Of a stretch of DNA of 46,762 nucleotides, positions 1 through 8,977 are shown in pieces. The stretch spans positions 1-46,762 of the forward strand of contig JAUWCZ010000005.1 in NCBI GenBank assembly GCA_030609055.1, in the 5' to 3' direction. Source of the DNA: Chloroflexota bacterium (GTDB taxonomy: Bacteria; Chloroflexota; Anaerolineae; Anaerolineales; UBA11858). A program made the translations under genes and the position numbers. Each line of letters starts with the position of its first letter. Within the stretch, counting starts at the first letter, position 1. The notes beneath the pieces were generated by a model. It worked only from the letters and a program-made list of their open reading frames with translations. It had not been told where the DNA came from and ran no database searches.

Positions 1-1785
1 AAATTCGGTCCTGGCCTCATTTAATAAACCTAATTCCCACAATTCAGTTCCACGGATTATCCGCGGATCATTGGCCAACATCCCGAGGCTATCCAGATTC
101 GTTTCAGGAGGGATTACAAATGTATCTCGGATCCAGGTTTGAGCACCCTCTTTCTCTGCCAGGATATCAAAACCAAAATCATAATCCTGGGGAGGAGTAA
201 ATGGCCCCCGGTTTTGAAGCAGATCCCGAGCCCGTTCGCTGTAATACCCGGTGGGATCTGCGTTGGCTGCTTCACTCCAAGCAGCGAGCGCTGCATCAGA
301 ATTTCCCTGAAACCCATAAATTTTTCCTATCCAGAATAATGCTTGGGAGAGCTCTTCAAATGATTGGGAGGCATCACGGTATATTGAGAATGAATCTAAA
401 GCTTGGGGATAGGCACCTAATCTTACCCATGCGATTCCACTTCTAAATATAGATTGATTCGCATATGATGATGTCGGATATTCATTAAACACCTGCTTCA
501 AGAGCTTCGCAGCAGCTTCAAGATTCCCAACTAATTCCTCAATTTTGGCTGCATCAAATAAGAATTCAGCCGCTCGAGGATGATAGGGGTTAAGGCTTAC
601 AAAGTCCAGCAATGTCTGACTGGCTTCATTATACCGATGGAGGTAAAACCAGAGCGAATAAGCCTTAAATTCCCAGGCTTGATCCCAGTAGGCATGATCA
701 GGATATTCGCTAATCAGTTCATCCCAAGCGAGTAGAGCTTCTTCATGCCTTCCCATTGCCCGAAGTGCAAATCCTTTATAATAAAGCGCGGTCCCTCGAT
801 CACCGGGATCCGATTCGATTAAATAGCGGTCAAAGGCTTCCACGGCATGACTGTATTGTCCGGCAAAATAATCCACCAGTCCTCGATCAAGATCGCTGAC
901 CTCAAATCCGCCGTTAACTAATTCCACCAATGCCAAATACGAGTCATAACTCAAGGGATATTGAATCACTGCATCCTGAAAGGCAGATTCAGCCAGGTCG
1001 ATTTGCTCCAGTTCCAAGTAAGACAGACCAAGCAGATAATCAGCCCGCGCTTTGGTGTAATCGTTTGCGGTTTGAAGATAAACGTCATTGTAGATCACGA
1101 TCGCGGTGGAATGGTCATCTTGAGCAGCATATTCCTGGGCGATTTTCAACTGCAAGGTAAAAAGAGCATCTCCGCTTCCAGCAGCAATCGCAGACTGATA
1201 GGCGTCAATAGCCTGGTTGGGCTCTCCGGCTTGAGAAAGGGCATCTCCTCTCCTTTGCTGCATAAAAGCATCCAGGATTCCCGGTCGCCGAGCTAAATAG
1301 GCATAATAAGCGTCCGCTGCTTCTTTATGCCGGTTAAGGGCTGTATAAGTTTCTGCTAATGCAAAATAGCCTTTATGTACTAATGTTGAGTCGGGATAGG
1401 TTGACACCAGGAGCCGCAGATAATCCAGAGCTTTCTGATAATCCTGTTTCTGAAAGTAAACTTTTCCCAATCCCAACAAGGCAGCGCTGATTTGATCCGG
1501 CGAGGAATCGCTCCCCAGCATATCCTCATAGCTAGCGATGGACGATTCCCAGTCTCCATAAAAATAGTACACATCCCCGGGAATTGTACTCTGAAGGGGA
1601 GGTAAGATCGGGGTGGAAGTGGGAACCGGTGTCGGAAGAACCAGGTTATCAGGAGTAACAGATAGCTGTATCGAATGGTCCACAGGTCCTTCTGGATTTC
1701 TCTGAAATAAGAGATAGTTTCCCCCAATAAAAAGCGTCCCGATAAATATCAGTAAGATGAAAATCTTGTAGAAGTTTTTTTTCAT
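1..1785 (-). CDS. TPR-rich membrane-anchored protein, probable large lytic murein transglycosylase (partial, runs off left edge)
   Basis: An open frame of 595 codons starts at the ATG at 1785 and has no stop before the window edge, so only the N-terminal part is present. Residues about 5-27 form one hydrophobic segment with no lipobox, suggesting a membrane anchor. A Thr/Pro-rich linker (about residues 55-75) follows. The rest is a run of about 10 TPR-like helical repeats with the usual G-x-A-Y and aromatic/Ala spacing. Near the break, YYSERARDLL and a later ELWELGLLNEAR resemble the helical superstructure just before the GH23 SLT domain in Slt70-type enzymes; the catalytic domain would lie outside the window. 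The murein transglycosylase call is therefore inference, while the TPR call is solid. It follows the SH3 lipoprotein gene by 36 bp on the same strand, also a cell-wall-type neighbour. Confidence 0.72.
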   Translation of the reverse strand, partial: MKKNFYKIFILLIFIGTLFIGGNYLLFQRNPEGPVDHSIQLSVTPDNLVLPTPVPTSTPILPPLQSTIPGDVYYFYGDWESSIASYEDMLGSDSSPDQISAALLGLGKVYFQKQDYQKALDYLRLLVSTYPDSTLVHKGYFALAETYTALNRHKEAADAYYAYLARRPGILDAFMQQRRGDALSQAGEPNQAIDAYQSAIAAGSGDALFTLQLKIAQEYAAQDDHSTAIVIYNDVYLQTANDYTKARADYLLGLSYLELEQIDLAESAFQDAVIQYPLSYDSYLALVELVNGGFEVSDLDRGLVDYFAGQYSHAVEAFDRYLIESDPGDRGTALYYKGFALRAMGRHEEALLAWDELISEYPDHAYWDQAWEFKAYSLWFYLHRYNEASQTLLDFVSLNPYHPRAAEFLFDAAKIEELVGNLEAAAKLLKQVFNEYPTSSYANQSIFRSGIAWVRLGAYPQALDSFSIYRDASQSFEELSQALFWIGKIYGFQGNSDAALAAWSEAANADPTGYYSERARDLLQNRGPFTPPQDYDFGFDILAEKEGAQTWIRDTFVIPPETNLDSLGMLANDPRIIRGTELWELGLLNEARTEF

Positions 1786-1821
1786 AGGATTAGTGGAATT
1801 TAACTTGTCTGCGTAGTCAGG

Positions 1822-2748
1822 CTAAATTGTCCACTCCCCATGGACAATGGCTGCCAGATACCAGTTGTTGGAATCTTTAATAAATACCAGCCTTAGGCTT
1901 CTCCAATCCATGCCGCCGTACAGGGGATCAAAACCAGAGAAATAATATTCAATCGTCAAACCATCAGGATATAGATCCGGGATGTTGTTAATTGCATTCC
2001 CGGAACTCAACTCAACATCGAATCCGATCATTTCAGCATTAAGGTAATCTGCATCATACACAAAATCCTGATGATACGCCTGGAAGGTCATCTTGATCGG
2101 GTCCCCTGTCCCATCATATCTACCCCATAAATAAAGTTCAGAAGTGTTTGCTGATTCTGGCAGATCTTGGGGACAAAAGCTTAGATTGTTTTCGTTAAGG
2201 TATGGATATGGTGAGAATCGCAAACAGTAATCAGGATGGATCAGATCCGCCAACAAAATGTAATCATAGCGGCGGAGAGCCGCCAGGACATACTGCCCTT
2301 GTTTTATCAACTCTTCAGGGATTTCACCTTTTTGGATTGCAAGATGGTTTTTATCAACCCAGCCTTGGATTTGCCGATACTCGGCCAAAACCCAGGGGAT
2401 ATCCTCAAGGATAACAGGTTCTCCAAATATTTTGATCTCTGTACCTGATGCGGGAATTGTACTGATTATTTGTGCATCTAATGTGGGAGAACTATACATA
2501 TTTAGGTTATCATCCGGGTTCAACCCAACTGGTGTGAAACTCTCCTCGGAAGGCAGCAGATCTCCGGTTGAAGAAGTAGATTCTACGGTTATCCCTTCGG
2601 ATTGAATTTCTTCATAAAGGTGAGGAGTTGAGTCTGTCTTGTCCAATTGTGAAGTAGGTAAGCATCCACTTAGAAACTGCATTAAGAATATTATTCCAAT
2701 GATCAAGCAGGGGGACCTAATTAGTTTGATTAATTTATTGATATTCAT
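1822..2748 (-). CDS. SH3-domain lipoprotein, function unknown
   Basis: The 308-residue product begins with a charged N-terminus and a hydrophobic stretch ending in the lipobox L-S-G-C, with the lipidated Cys at residue 29. A Ser/Thr/Glu-rich linker follows to about residue 70. Residues about 75-140 match a bacterial SH3 (SH3b) fold: 'LNMYSSPTLDAQIISTIPA' followed by a GWV motif. The C-terminal 160 residues are a globular domain with many aromatic residues that I do not recognise. Its start overlaps the end of the endonuclease III gene by 14 bp, so the two are likely co-transcribed. It probably sits on the outer face of the cytoplasmic membrane and binds peptidoglycan or another cell-wall ligand; that role is inferred from the domain type. 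Confidence 0.75.
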   Translation of the reverse strand: MNINKLIKLIRSPCLIIGIIFLMQFLSGCLPTSQLDKTDSTPHLYEEIQSEGITVESTSSTGDLLPSEESFTPVGLNPDDNLNMYSSPTLDAQIISTIPASGTEIKIFGEPVILEDIPWVLAEYRQIQGWVDKNHLAIQKGEIPEELIKQGQYVLAALRRYDYILLADLIHPDYCLRFSPYPYLNENNLSFCPQDLPESANTSELYLWGRYDGTGDPIKMTFQAYHQDFVYDADYLNAEMIGFDVELSSGNAINNIPDLYPDGLTIEYYFSGFDPLYGGMDWRSLRLVFIKDSNNWYLAAIVHGEWTI

Positions 2749-3400
2749 TTTTGTAATAATCGCATATATTGTTTAAAGGACATTGCTCACAAAATGGTTG
2801 GCGGGCTTTGCATATTTCCCTACCAAGCCGGATCAGGTTAAGATGAACTGGATAGTAGGTATCAGGTGAAAACTGCTCTGCTAAAAATTTGTGGGCTTTT
2901 TCTGGGTTCATCTTAGCAGGTCGGATTCCAATCCTTCCAGAAACGCGGAAAACATGTGTGTCGACTGGAAAAGCAGGCATATCCAGAGAGAATAAGAGCA
3001 CTATCGCTGCAGTTTTAGGACCTACTCCTTTAAGTTTTGTCAGCCATTTCGATGCTTCCTGGCTTGTTTTTGACCGTAAAAAATCCAGCTCGATTTGACC
3101 TCTCTCTTTAGTAATTGTCTTTAGCGCATTTTGGATTGCAGGTGCTTTCTGATTGGCTAATCCACCGATTTTAATCGACTCAGCAACCTTGGTGACGGGA
3201 GCATCCCTAACCTCCTCCCAGGTAGGAAATACCTCCCGGAGTTGGGCAAAGGCTTGATCTCGATTTTGATCATTAGTGTTTTGAGACAAGATAGTGGAGA
3301 TGAGTTCACCAACCGGGGAAAGGTGCGGGCGCCAGTTTGGAAGGCCGTACTCTTCTACCAATAATTGATGTGTCATGGCCGCAAGCTGATTACCAGTCAT
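2735..3400 (-). CDS. nth: Endonuclease III (DNA glycosylase/AP lyase)
   Basis: This 221-residue protein is a HhH-GPD base-excision repair enzyme that removes oxidised pyrimidines and nicks the abasic site. The helix-hairpin-helix reads LKGVGPKTA, with the catalytic Lys at 129, and the essential Asp is at 147 in VDTHVFRV. Four cysteines at 197, 204, 207 and 213 have the C-x6-C-x2-C-x5-C spacing of the 4Fe-4S cluster. Length and motif order are normal for the family. It lies 3 bp downstream of the interrupted asparaginase gene and overlaps the following lipoprotein gene, which suggests one minus-strand transcript. Confidence 0.95.
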   Translation of the reverse strand: MTGNQLAAMTHQLLVEEYGLPNWRPHLSPVGELISTILSQNTNDQNRDQAFAQLREVFPTWEEVRDAPVTKVAESIKIGGLANQKAPAIQNALKTITKERGQIELDFLRSKTSQEASKWLTKLKGVGPKTAAIVLLFSLDMPAFPVDTHVFRVSGRIGIRPAKMNPEKAHKFLAEQFSPDTYYPVHLNLIRLGREICKARQPFCEQCPLNNICDYYKNEYQ

Positions 3401-3403
3401 AGA

Positions 3404-4471
3404 TTAGCTGTATTGTAATTGAAAACATGGTTTTCCAATGCCAATAAGGATATCACATTGATTCCGGTTGGGTAGTTCCGGACCAAAATCTGTCAGGGCT
3501 TCGATCTGATCGGCTGATAAAACATTCAACTGACGTAATACTTCGATCATCACAGCTCTTTTTGCCCTTTTCCCCTGACCGCCATCCGAGATTTTTAGGG
3601 CGATGCCCAAAGCTGGAGATCCGGGGTTGAGTGCATTTTCCAGGATACCTGCCGCCTGGAATGCCTCTGCGCCACCTTTTGAGATGATCTTGCCCTCAGA
3701 ACATTCCATTAACCGGGTATCCAGTCGTCCTGGACCGGCCACCAGAAACGGATAGGAAGTCATCGCAGAGGTGATCATTTTACAGGCAGTCTGCCGTTTC
3801 TCCGAAATTCCATCAGGATTTGTCAGCCGAGCCCATCCCCAGGCAGCATGATATAAAGGCATAGCAAAGGTAGGAACAGAACAACCATCCCCGCCATACT
3901 GGATCCCAGATTGATCAAGGCAGCACATATCTGCTAAAACTGACAGGATATGCTGCTGGACAGGATGTTGAATTTCTGTATAGTTTTTCAAATCAGCCTG
4001 AAGTAATTTCGATTGCGCCAGCATACCGGTATGTTTCCCGGAACAATTATGGTGATTGGGAGATGGTTGTTCTCCCCGATCTCTCAAGATTGTCCGGGTT
4101 CCTTGATGGAATGGCTGATGTGCGCAGCAAAGCAAATCCTTGTCTGTAACCCCAATTTTTTGTTGAAGCCCGTGGAGCGTTCTAAGATGATGATCTGTTC
4201 CCGAGTGGGATGCACAGGTTATGGCTAATTCTGCCTGAGAAATTTGAAAAGCTTCCATACCCCCCAGCTCCACCAGAGGTATCGCCTGAAAGGGTTTGGC
4301 AGAGGATCGCAGGAAACTGGCTGTATCTGGATTTCCATACTAGGCGAAGAGTTTACCAGAAGGCTCGACCACCACAACCGTCCCGAAATGGACCGATTCA
4401 ATACTCTCTCCTCGAATGGTATGGAAAAGAGGAAGATAACCTTGATCTGAATTTTGATGGGGGTCACTCAT
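3404..4471 (-). pseudogene. L-asparaginase II family protein, interrupted by an in-frame TAG
   Basis: The full reading frame runs from the ATG at 4471 to the stop at 3404 (355 codons plus stop) but contains one TAG at 4340-4342, 44th codon. Both sides are clearly coding and in the same frame. Before the stop is RGESIESVHFGTVVVV; after it come SFLRSSAKPFQAIPLVELGG and, further on, the conserved NCSGKHTGML and VAGPGRLDT motifs of the asparaginase-II (Pfam Asparaginase_II) family. A GTG at 4273 could restart translation, but it would lose the conserved SSAKPF segment, so the product is probably inactive as written. The family is cytoplasmic and hydrolyses L-asparagine or related amides. A single-base sequence error is an equally good explanation of the stop. 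Confidence 0.82.
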
Positions 4472-4519
4472 GAGAAAACCTGACGAGAATACTCAAGCCC
4501 TGGGATACACTCGGATGTT

Positions 4520-5380
4520 TTATCTCCCGCTTTCATCAGTTTTGGGAATATAATTCCTGATGTAATACTGGGTAAAACCGTGTTGTAGACGTTGGAGGAA
4601 AAATTCCCGGTCTCTCTTAAGAAATGAAAAATCATCCAGATATTTTCCGGCCAGATCACCTATATCCTCAACTGATGCCCTTCGGCTGGCGAGTTTGTCA
4701 ATACGGCGGTGAATTTTCCGGAAATATTTTTTCAGATCACGGATATCATCCAGAGTAATCGGACCTCCACGACCGCTGATGATCGTATAATCTCTGTATT
4801 TTGCTCTTAACAGGACATCCAGTGTATCAATCCAAGTAGGCAAGTGGGCTTTCCCGAGGAACGGGGGTCCGTTAACAACAACTGTATCACCTATAAAGAT
4901 AATCTTTTGTGACGGTATTATCAACCAACTTGAACCTGGTCTTGGACCGGGATGGTGTTCAAGCACAACAGCTTCATCTGCCCAATGAAACTTCATTCTA
5001 TCTGTGAAAGTAATATCCGGGATGACCCATTGAAGTCCTGTTGTCTCAGGATATTGTTCCCAAAGAGCCCCACTTTCTGGAAGTTGCCCGCGGAAAACTG
5101 TAGAATGATCCTGCAAAGTCCTGGCGGCATCTCTGTGAGTGACTATGGGACAATCTAAACTATTCGCGCCTATTGTTCTGTCCGGGTGATCATCAAGGCA
5201 GACCAAAATTTTATGGATGGTGCCCTGACTGCGATTCAGTAAGGTTGATTTCCAGCGATGACCATCCTCTGGATGGAAAGGCGCATCAATGAATATCATT
5301 CCCCGGGGAAGGACAACAGCACCAATCGTCGGACCAGGATAAGTATCCTCGTAATATACCCCGGGTTTAATTTCGTGCAT
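4520..5380 (-). CDS. MBL-fold protein with degenerate metal-binding site
   Basis: The 286-residue protein has a metallo-beta-lactamase fold pattern: an early strand-rich part ending in 'GMIFIDAP', then the place where the H-x-H-x-D-H motif should be. Here it reads DDHPDR, keeping only the middle His and Asp. The later ligands are partly kept (EHHPGPRPGSS, then IGDTVV), while the final G-H-G of the family reads SGRGGP. The C-terminal 80 residues are helical and charged. A strong AAGGAG lies 5 bp upstream of the start. It sits between the sensor kinase and the asparaginase gene. It may bind a single metal or have lost hydrolysis; the substrate cannot be told from sequence. Confidence 0.75.
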   Translation of the reverse strand: MHEIKPGVYYEDTYPGPTIGAVVLPRGMIFIDAPFHPEDGHRWKSTLLNRSQGTIHKILVCLDDHPDRTIGANSLDCPIVTHRDAARTLQDHSTVFRGQLPESGALWEQYPETTGLQWVIPDITFTDRMKFHWADEAVVLEHHPGPRPGSSWLIIPSQKIIFIGDTVVVNGPPFLGKAHLPTWIDTLDVLLRAKYRDYTIISGRGGPITLDDIRDLKKYFRKIHRRIDKLASRRASVEDIGDLAGKYLDDFSFLKRDREFFLQRLQHGFTQYYIRNYIPKTDESGR

Positions 5381-5434
5381 TCATACTCCTTCGGATTGCA
5401 GATCTTGAATATTCATTTTGATTGGATGGAACTG

Positions 5435-7540
5435 TTAATTCGCAATCGGGATTGTGAATGAAAACATGGCTCCCCCTTTAGGGAGGTTTTCAACCCAGAT
5501 CCGACCCCCATGACCTTCAACAGCTAACCTGCAGAAAGCCAATCCTAATCCCAAGCCTTTGATTCTTTCATCCGGGTGCATCCGGGTAAACTTATCAAAA
5601 ATCCGTCCTATATAATCCGGATCTACGCCTGATCCCGAATCAAGGACCCAGAAACGGGTGTCGTTATCATCAACTTTGGCACCAAATTCGATCATGCCAT
5701 TTGTTGGTGTGAATTTGATTGCATTTTGGAAAATATTTATCAACACACGCTCAATCATGTCTCGGTCCGCATTGATTTGGGGAATATTCGGACCCAGGTC
5801 TATATTGACCTTTTGTTTCTTTGCGTTTGCCTGGCTGATTAATGCCTGCTTTGCATAGTTTATCAGCTCTTCCGGGTTAAGGAGCTCTTTATTGGTTATT
5901 GGCTGACCGCTTTCTAACCGGTTTATATCCAGTAATGATTTTGTAAGACGCTGAATCCGGACTGTTGACCGGTTGGCTATCTCAAACAAGGAGTTTATTT
6001 CCGGGTCATACCCATCAGGCAGAGATGCCTGTATCACATCCAGGCTTGAAATCACATTGCTTAAGGGAGATCTTAGATCATGAAAAATCATTGATGTCAG
6101 ATCTTCCCGCAGCTGATCTAAGTTCTTCCGTTCTGAGATGTCCCGGAGGATCCATTGCAGTCGGCATTGATCAGCAATTTGAATTTGGTGAACATTAACC
6201 TGAATAGGGATATCGTCCTCGTCCTTGGTGGCTAATATGGATTCGTAACTGCTTGATGTATCTTCAATCAACTTTGAGAAGTTCTTTCCGACAATATCCC
6301 AGTTAATATCATGGATTTCACTGATGCCCATTATGTTAAGCTCTTCAGGGGAATAATTACAAGTTTTCAAGGTGCGATTATTGGTTTCAATGATGTTGCC
6401 CATCAAATCAGTGATAATGATTGGATCTGCGCTGTTTTCGAATAGATCGTGATATCGACTGTGGGCAACTTGCAGATCCTCATAGAGTTGGGCATTTTGA
6501 ATTGAAGAGCCAGCGAGGCTTCCAATACCGGACAGCACTAGTAACGAATCACTTTCAAAGTAACCGCTGTACGGGTTAATTGCTTCCAGAACGCCTAATA
6601 CTTTTCCTAGTAAGAAGATAGGAGCAGCAACTATAGCGTAAGGGGATATTTCTGGATACAGCTGGTTAGTTTGCCTGAGTCGTTTATCAGCAGATGGGTT
6701 ATTTACAATTTCTCCTTGACCGGATTGAGCAACAAAACCAGAAAAGCCCTGACCGATTTTTATCCGTTTTCCAATCAAGGAGGACTGGAGGTCTAACTTA
6801 TCATGAATGGCAGCTTTATATACTAGATATCCTTCATTTCGATCTATAAGGGATAAGGTAACTGCTTCAACTTGAAGGGCATTCCGGATTTCCTCAAGAA
6901 TATTTTGAAGCACATTTTCCAATCTTAATGTCGAAGACAAGGCAGAAGCGCTGTTTGCTAATGCTGTCATCACGCGGGCTTGCCGTTGACTTTCCTCATA
7001 CAGCTGAGCGTTTAATACAGCAATACCTGCCTGATCTGCAATTGCATGTATTAGAGCAATCCGTTTTTCTTGCAGGTGGTTTGGTTCAGGATGAACCAAA
7101 GTAATCACGCCAACAAGGTCGTTTCTAGCCATAATTGGGACTGCTATGGCGGATTTCGCACCAGTAGCGCTTTCTTCATCATCAGGGCGTCGAAGCCAGC
7201 GTTCATCATTACTGGTATTGGGAATAATGACTGCATCTCGATTCTTTACCACCCATCCAGCAAGACCCTCATCCAGGGTTGAGCGAAGTTGTTCATTGGT
7301 ATGAGAAATTACTTGATCCTGAACAATGATCGCCGATGCGACTGGATTTTCGTTCTCATCCAGAATAATAATGCTCCCCCTGATTGCCCCGATTGTTTTA
7401 ATCGAGAGAGACAGGACCCGTTCCAAGACAGTGGACAAATCAAGGGTTGTAGCAACTTCTTTACTGATTTGGTAAAGAAGATCTAAAGGTGTGGTTGGGG
7501 TATCCCTCAGGGACTTTTTGGTATTTTTTTTTGTAACCAT
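5435..7540 (-). CDS. Sensor histidine kinase with GAF-GAF-PAS input domains
   Basis: This 701-residue protein has no convincing membrane segment and is probably cytoplasmic. Two GAF domains (about residues 20-175 and 195-345) are followed by a PAS domain (about 357-470), a HisKA dimerisation helix with the phospho-acceptor His487 in IFHDLRSPLSNV, and a HATPase_c domain. The ATPase N box has N606 in NIFQNAIKF, G1 is DSGSG at 634-638, and G2 is GLGLGLAF near 662. No response-regulator gene lies next to it, so it is an orphan kinase here and its partner is unknown. It probably senses small ligands or redox state through the GAF domains. The MBL-fold gene follows after 54 bp. Confidence 0.93.
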   Translation of the reverse strand: MVTKKNTKKSLRDTPTTPLDLLYQISKEVATTLDLSTVLERVLSLSIKTIGAIRGSIIILDENENPVASAIIVQDQVISHTNEQLRSTLDEGLAGWVVKNRDAVIIPNTSNDERWLRRPDDEESATGAKSAIAVPIMARNDLVGVITLVHPEPNHLQEKRIALIHAIADQAGIAVLNAQLYEESQRQARVMTALANSASALSSTLRLENVLQNILEEIRNALQVEAVTLSLIDRNEGYLVYKAAIHDKLDLQSSLIGKRIKIGQGFSGFVAQSGQGEIVNNPSADKRLRQTNQLYPEISPYAIVAAPIFLLGKVLGVLEAINPYSGYFESDSLLVLSGIGSLAGSSIQNAQLYEDLQVAHSRYHDLFENSADPIIITDLMGNIIETNNRTLKTCNYSPEELNIMGISEIHDINWDIVGKNFSKLIEDTSSSYESILATKDEDDIPIQVNVHQIQIADQCRLQWILRDISERKNLDQLREDLTSMIFHDLRSPLSNVISSLDVIQASLPDGYDPEINSLFEIANRSTVRIQRLTKSLLDINRLESGQPITNKELLNPEELINYAKQALISQANAKKQKVNIDLGPNIPQINADRDMIERVLINIFQNAIKFTPTNGMIEFGAKVDDNDTRFWVLDSGSGVDPDYIGRIFDKFTRMHPDERIKGLGLGLAFCRLAVEGHGGRIWVENLPKGGAMFSFTIPIAN

Positions 7541-7906
7541 TACAGGGATCGTATCTTCAGCAGGTTAACCCTATTCCTGGATAGTAAGAAATTTAATATG
7601 TCCCGCGATATTTCAATCATAGTGATGAGTGCTATCAGTAAACCGCTCCCCTTTAATATTCATTCTATCAAGATCTGGAGGGCAGTGGTCTCCGGAAAGT
7701 TGCTATCCTTAATTAAAAGCGATTTTCATGGAGAGAGTTGATTATCGAGCTCTCAGATTTGTATGCTGGTATTTCCAATTAAGAACTATGCCGCCCAGGT
7801 GGTAAGCCCATTCTTTTAATCCTGCTCAGAGTATAGCATAATCAGAAAACACCTGCACCAAACTGATGTTCAATGGCCTCTAAATGGCAGGAAAGGACTC
7901 ATCTTT
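7541..7906. other. Non-coding gap of 366 bp between holB and the sensor kinase
   Basis: I find no credible ORF here. On the minus strand a TATACT hexamer at about 7829-7834 could be a -10 box for the kinase operon, but I see no good -35 at 16-18 bp and the leader would be about 280 nt. No clear terminator hairpin with a T-run follows holB. Confidence 0.5.
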
Positions 7907-8899
7907 CTAGATCTCAAGCCTTGGGAGCTGAAGTAGGAGATCTTCAAAGGTTAATTTTAGATTGGCGTTGTCCTGCAGTAAAGAATGTGCTCTGCGAAAA
8001 TGATCCAGCGTTTTTTTTGCTGTAGATATATTAACCCGGCTAACAAATCGTTCGATCTCCTCAGCCCGGTCAATATTCTGTAAGGGTGCCTGAGAATTTC
8101 CTGTTTGGAGAAGAATATCATGCCAAAGGGAGATCCAAATGGAGATTATTTTTTGGACCATACGGGGATCTTTTTCATATTTCGCTGCGTATAAAAATCG
8201 GTTAACCGCATTGCTTTGCACAATTTGGAGATGATCATTTAGCAGTGTTTCCCGGAGTTCTTGAGCTGCGGGAGTCTGATGGTAGTGAAGGGCTAATTCA
8301 GGGTTTCCTCCAGAGATATGGGATAGGAAACTTGCTTGATCTGCCGGGATGCCGTGCTTCAGCTCTAATCCCTTGCTGATTGTGGATATTGGTACGGGAT
8401 GGAGTCTAATTTCCTCGCACCGCGATGAAATTGTTTCCAGGAGAGAACCGGCGGTTTTCGCCGTCAGGATTAATATTGCATTCCCGGGGGGCTCTTCTAA
8501 TGTTTTTAATAAGGCGTTCTGGGCAGATGCATTCGCCTCCTCAAAATTAAGTAATAATCCAATCCTTCGTGAAACCTCAAAGGGAGTAAGGTGGAGGTGA
8601 TGGATCAACTCCCGAACCTGGTCTATTTTTATCTGTGAACTTTCTTCCTCCCTTGCGATTGGAAAAAGATCAGGATGTTCTAAACGATTGATTCTTTTAC
8701 AGTTTTGGCAAATACCGCAAGGAATGCCAGGTTCAACTGGATCTTTACAGATGATAGCTTGAATAAACCGTAGCGCGAGAATCTTTTTTCCAATCCCTGT
8801 AGGACCGGTGATTAAATATGCGTGGCGAAGAGCACTCTGCAGAATATGTCCGCGCAAAAGCTTGACTGCCCAATCGTGTCCTATCACATCCCAGGTCAT
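7907..8899 (-). CDS. holB: DNA polymerase III subunit delta-prime (clamp-loader)
   Basis: The 330-residue AAA+ protein has Walker A GPTGIGKK at 32-39, a zinc-binding Cys set at 51, 61, 64 and 67 (CGICQNC), the NALLKTLEEPP segment and the SRC arginine-finger motif at 159-161. These match the delta-prime or DnaX-type clamp-loader subunits. At 330 residues it lacks the long C-terminal region of tau/gamma, which favours delta-prime. It acts in loading the beta sliding clamp. It is transcribed divergently from the pcrA-type helicase, and its predicted promoter leaves essentially no 5' leader. Confidence 0.9.
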   Translation of the reverse strand: MTWDVIGHDWAVKLLRGHILQSALRHAYLITGPTGIGKKILALRFIQAIICKDPVEPGIPCGICQNCKRINRLEHPDLFPIAREEESSQIKIDQVRELIHHLHLTPFEVSRRIGLLLNFEEANASAQNALLKTLEEPPGNAILILTAKTAGSLLETISSRCEEIRLHPVPISTISKGLELKHGIPADQASFLSHISGGNPELALHYHQTPAAQELRETLLNDHLQIVQSNAVNRFLYAAKYEKDPRMVQKIISIWISLWHDILLQTGNSQAPLQNIDRAEEIERFVSRVNISTAKKTLDHFRRAHSLLQDNANLKLTFEDLLLQLPRLEI

Positions 8900-8905
8900 G
8901 AAGTA

Positions 8906-8934
8906 ATTCTACGATAGGGCAACCATTTCCGCAA
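8906..8934 (-). promoter_or_regulatory. Predicted promoter of holB (leaderless mRNA)
   Basis: On the minus strand, TTGCGG (8934-8929), a 17-bp spacer and TAGAAT (8911-8906) stand just 6 bp before the ATG at 8899. Transcription would start at or next to the A of the start codon. The -10 is good; the -35 matches the consensus only in TTG. Confidence 0.55.
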
Positions 8935-8939
8935 TGTTG

Positions 8940-8968
8940 TTGACATGAATCTGGCTACCCAGTAGAAT
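8940..8968 (+). promoter_or_regulatory. Predicted sigma70-type promoter of pcrA (leaderless mRNA)
   Basis: A perfect TTGACA (8940-8945), a 17-bp spacer and TAGAAT (8963-8968) precede the ATG at 8978 by only 9 bp. The expected transcription start is about 8974-8976, leaving a leader of 2-4 nt and no room for a ribosome-binding site. Confidence 0.8.
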
Positions 8969-8977
8969 CAGCCCAGT

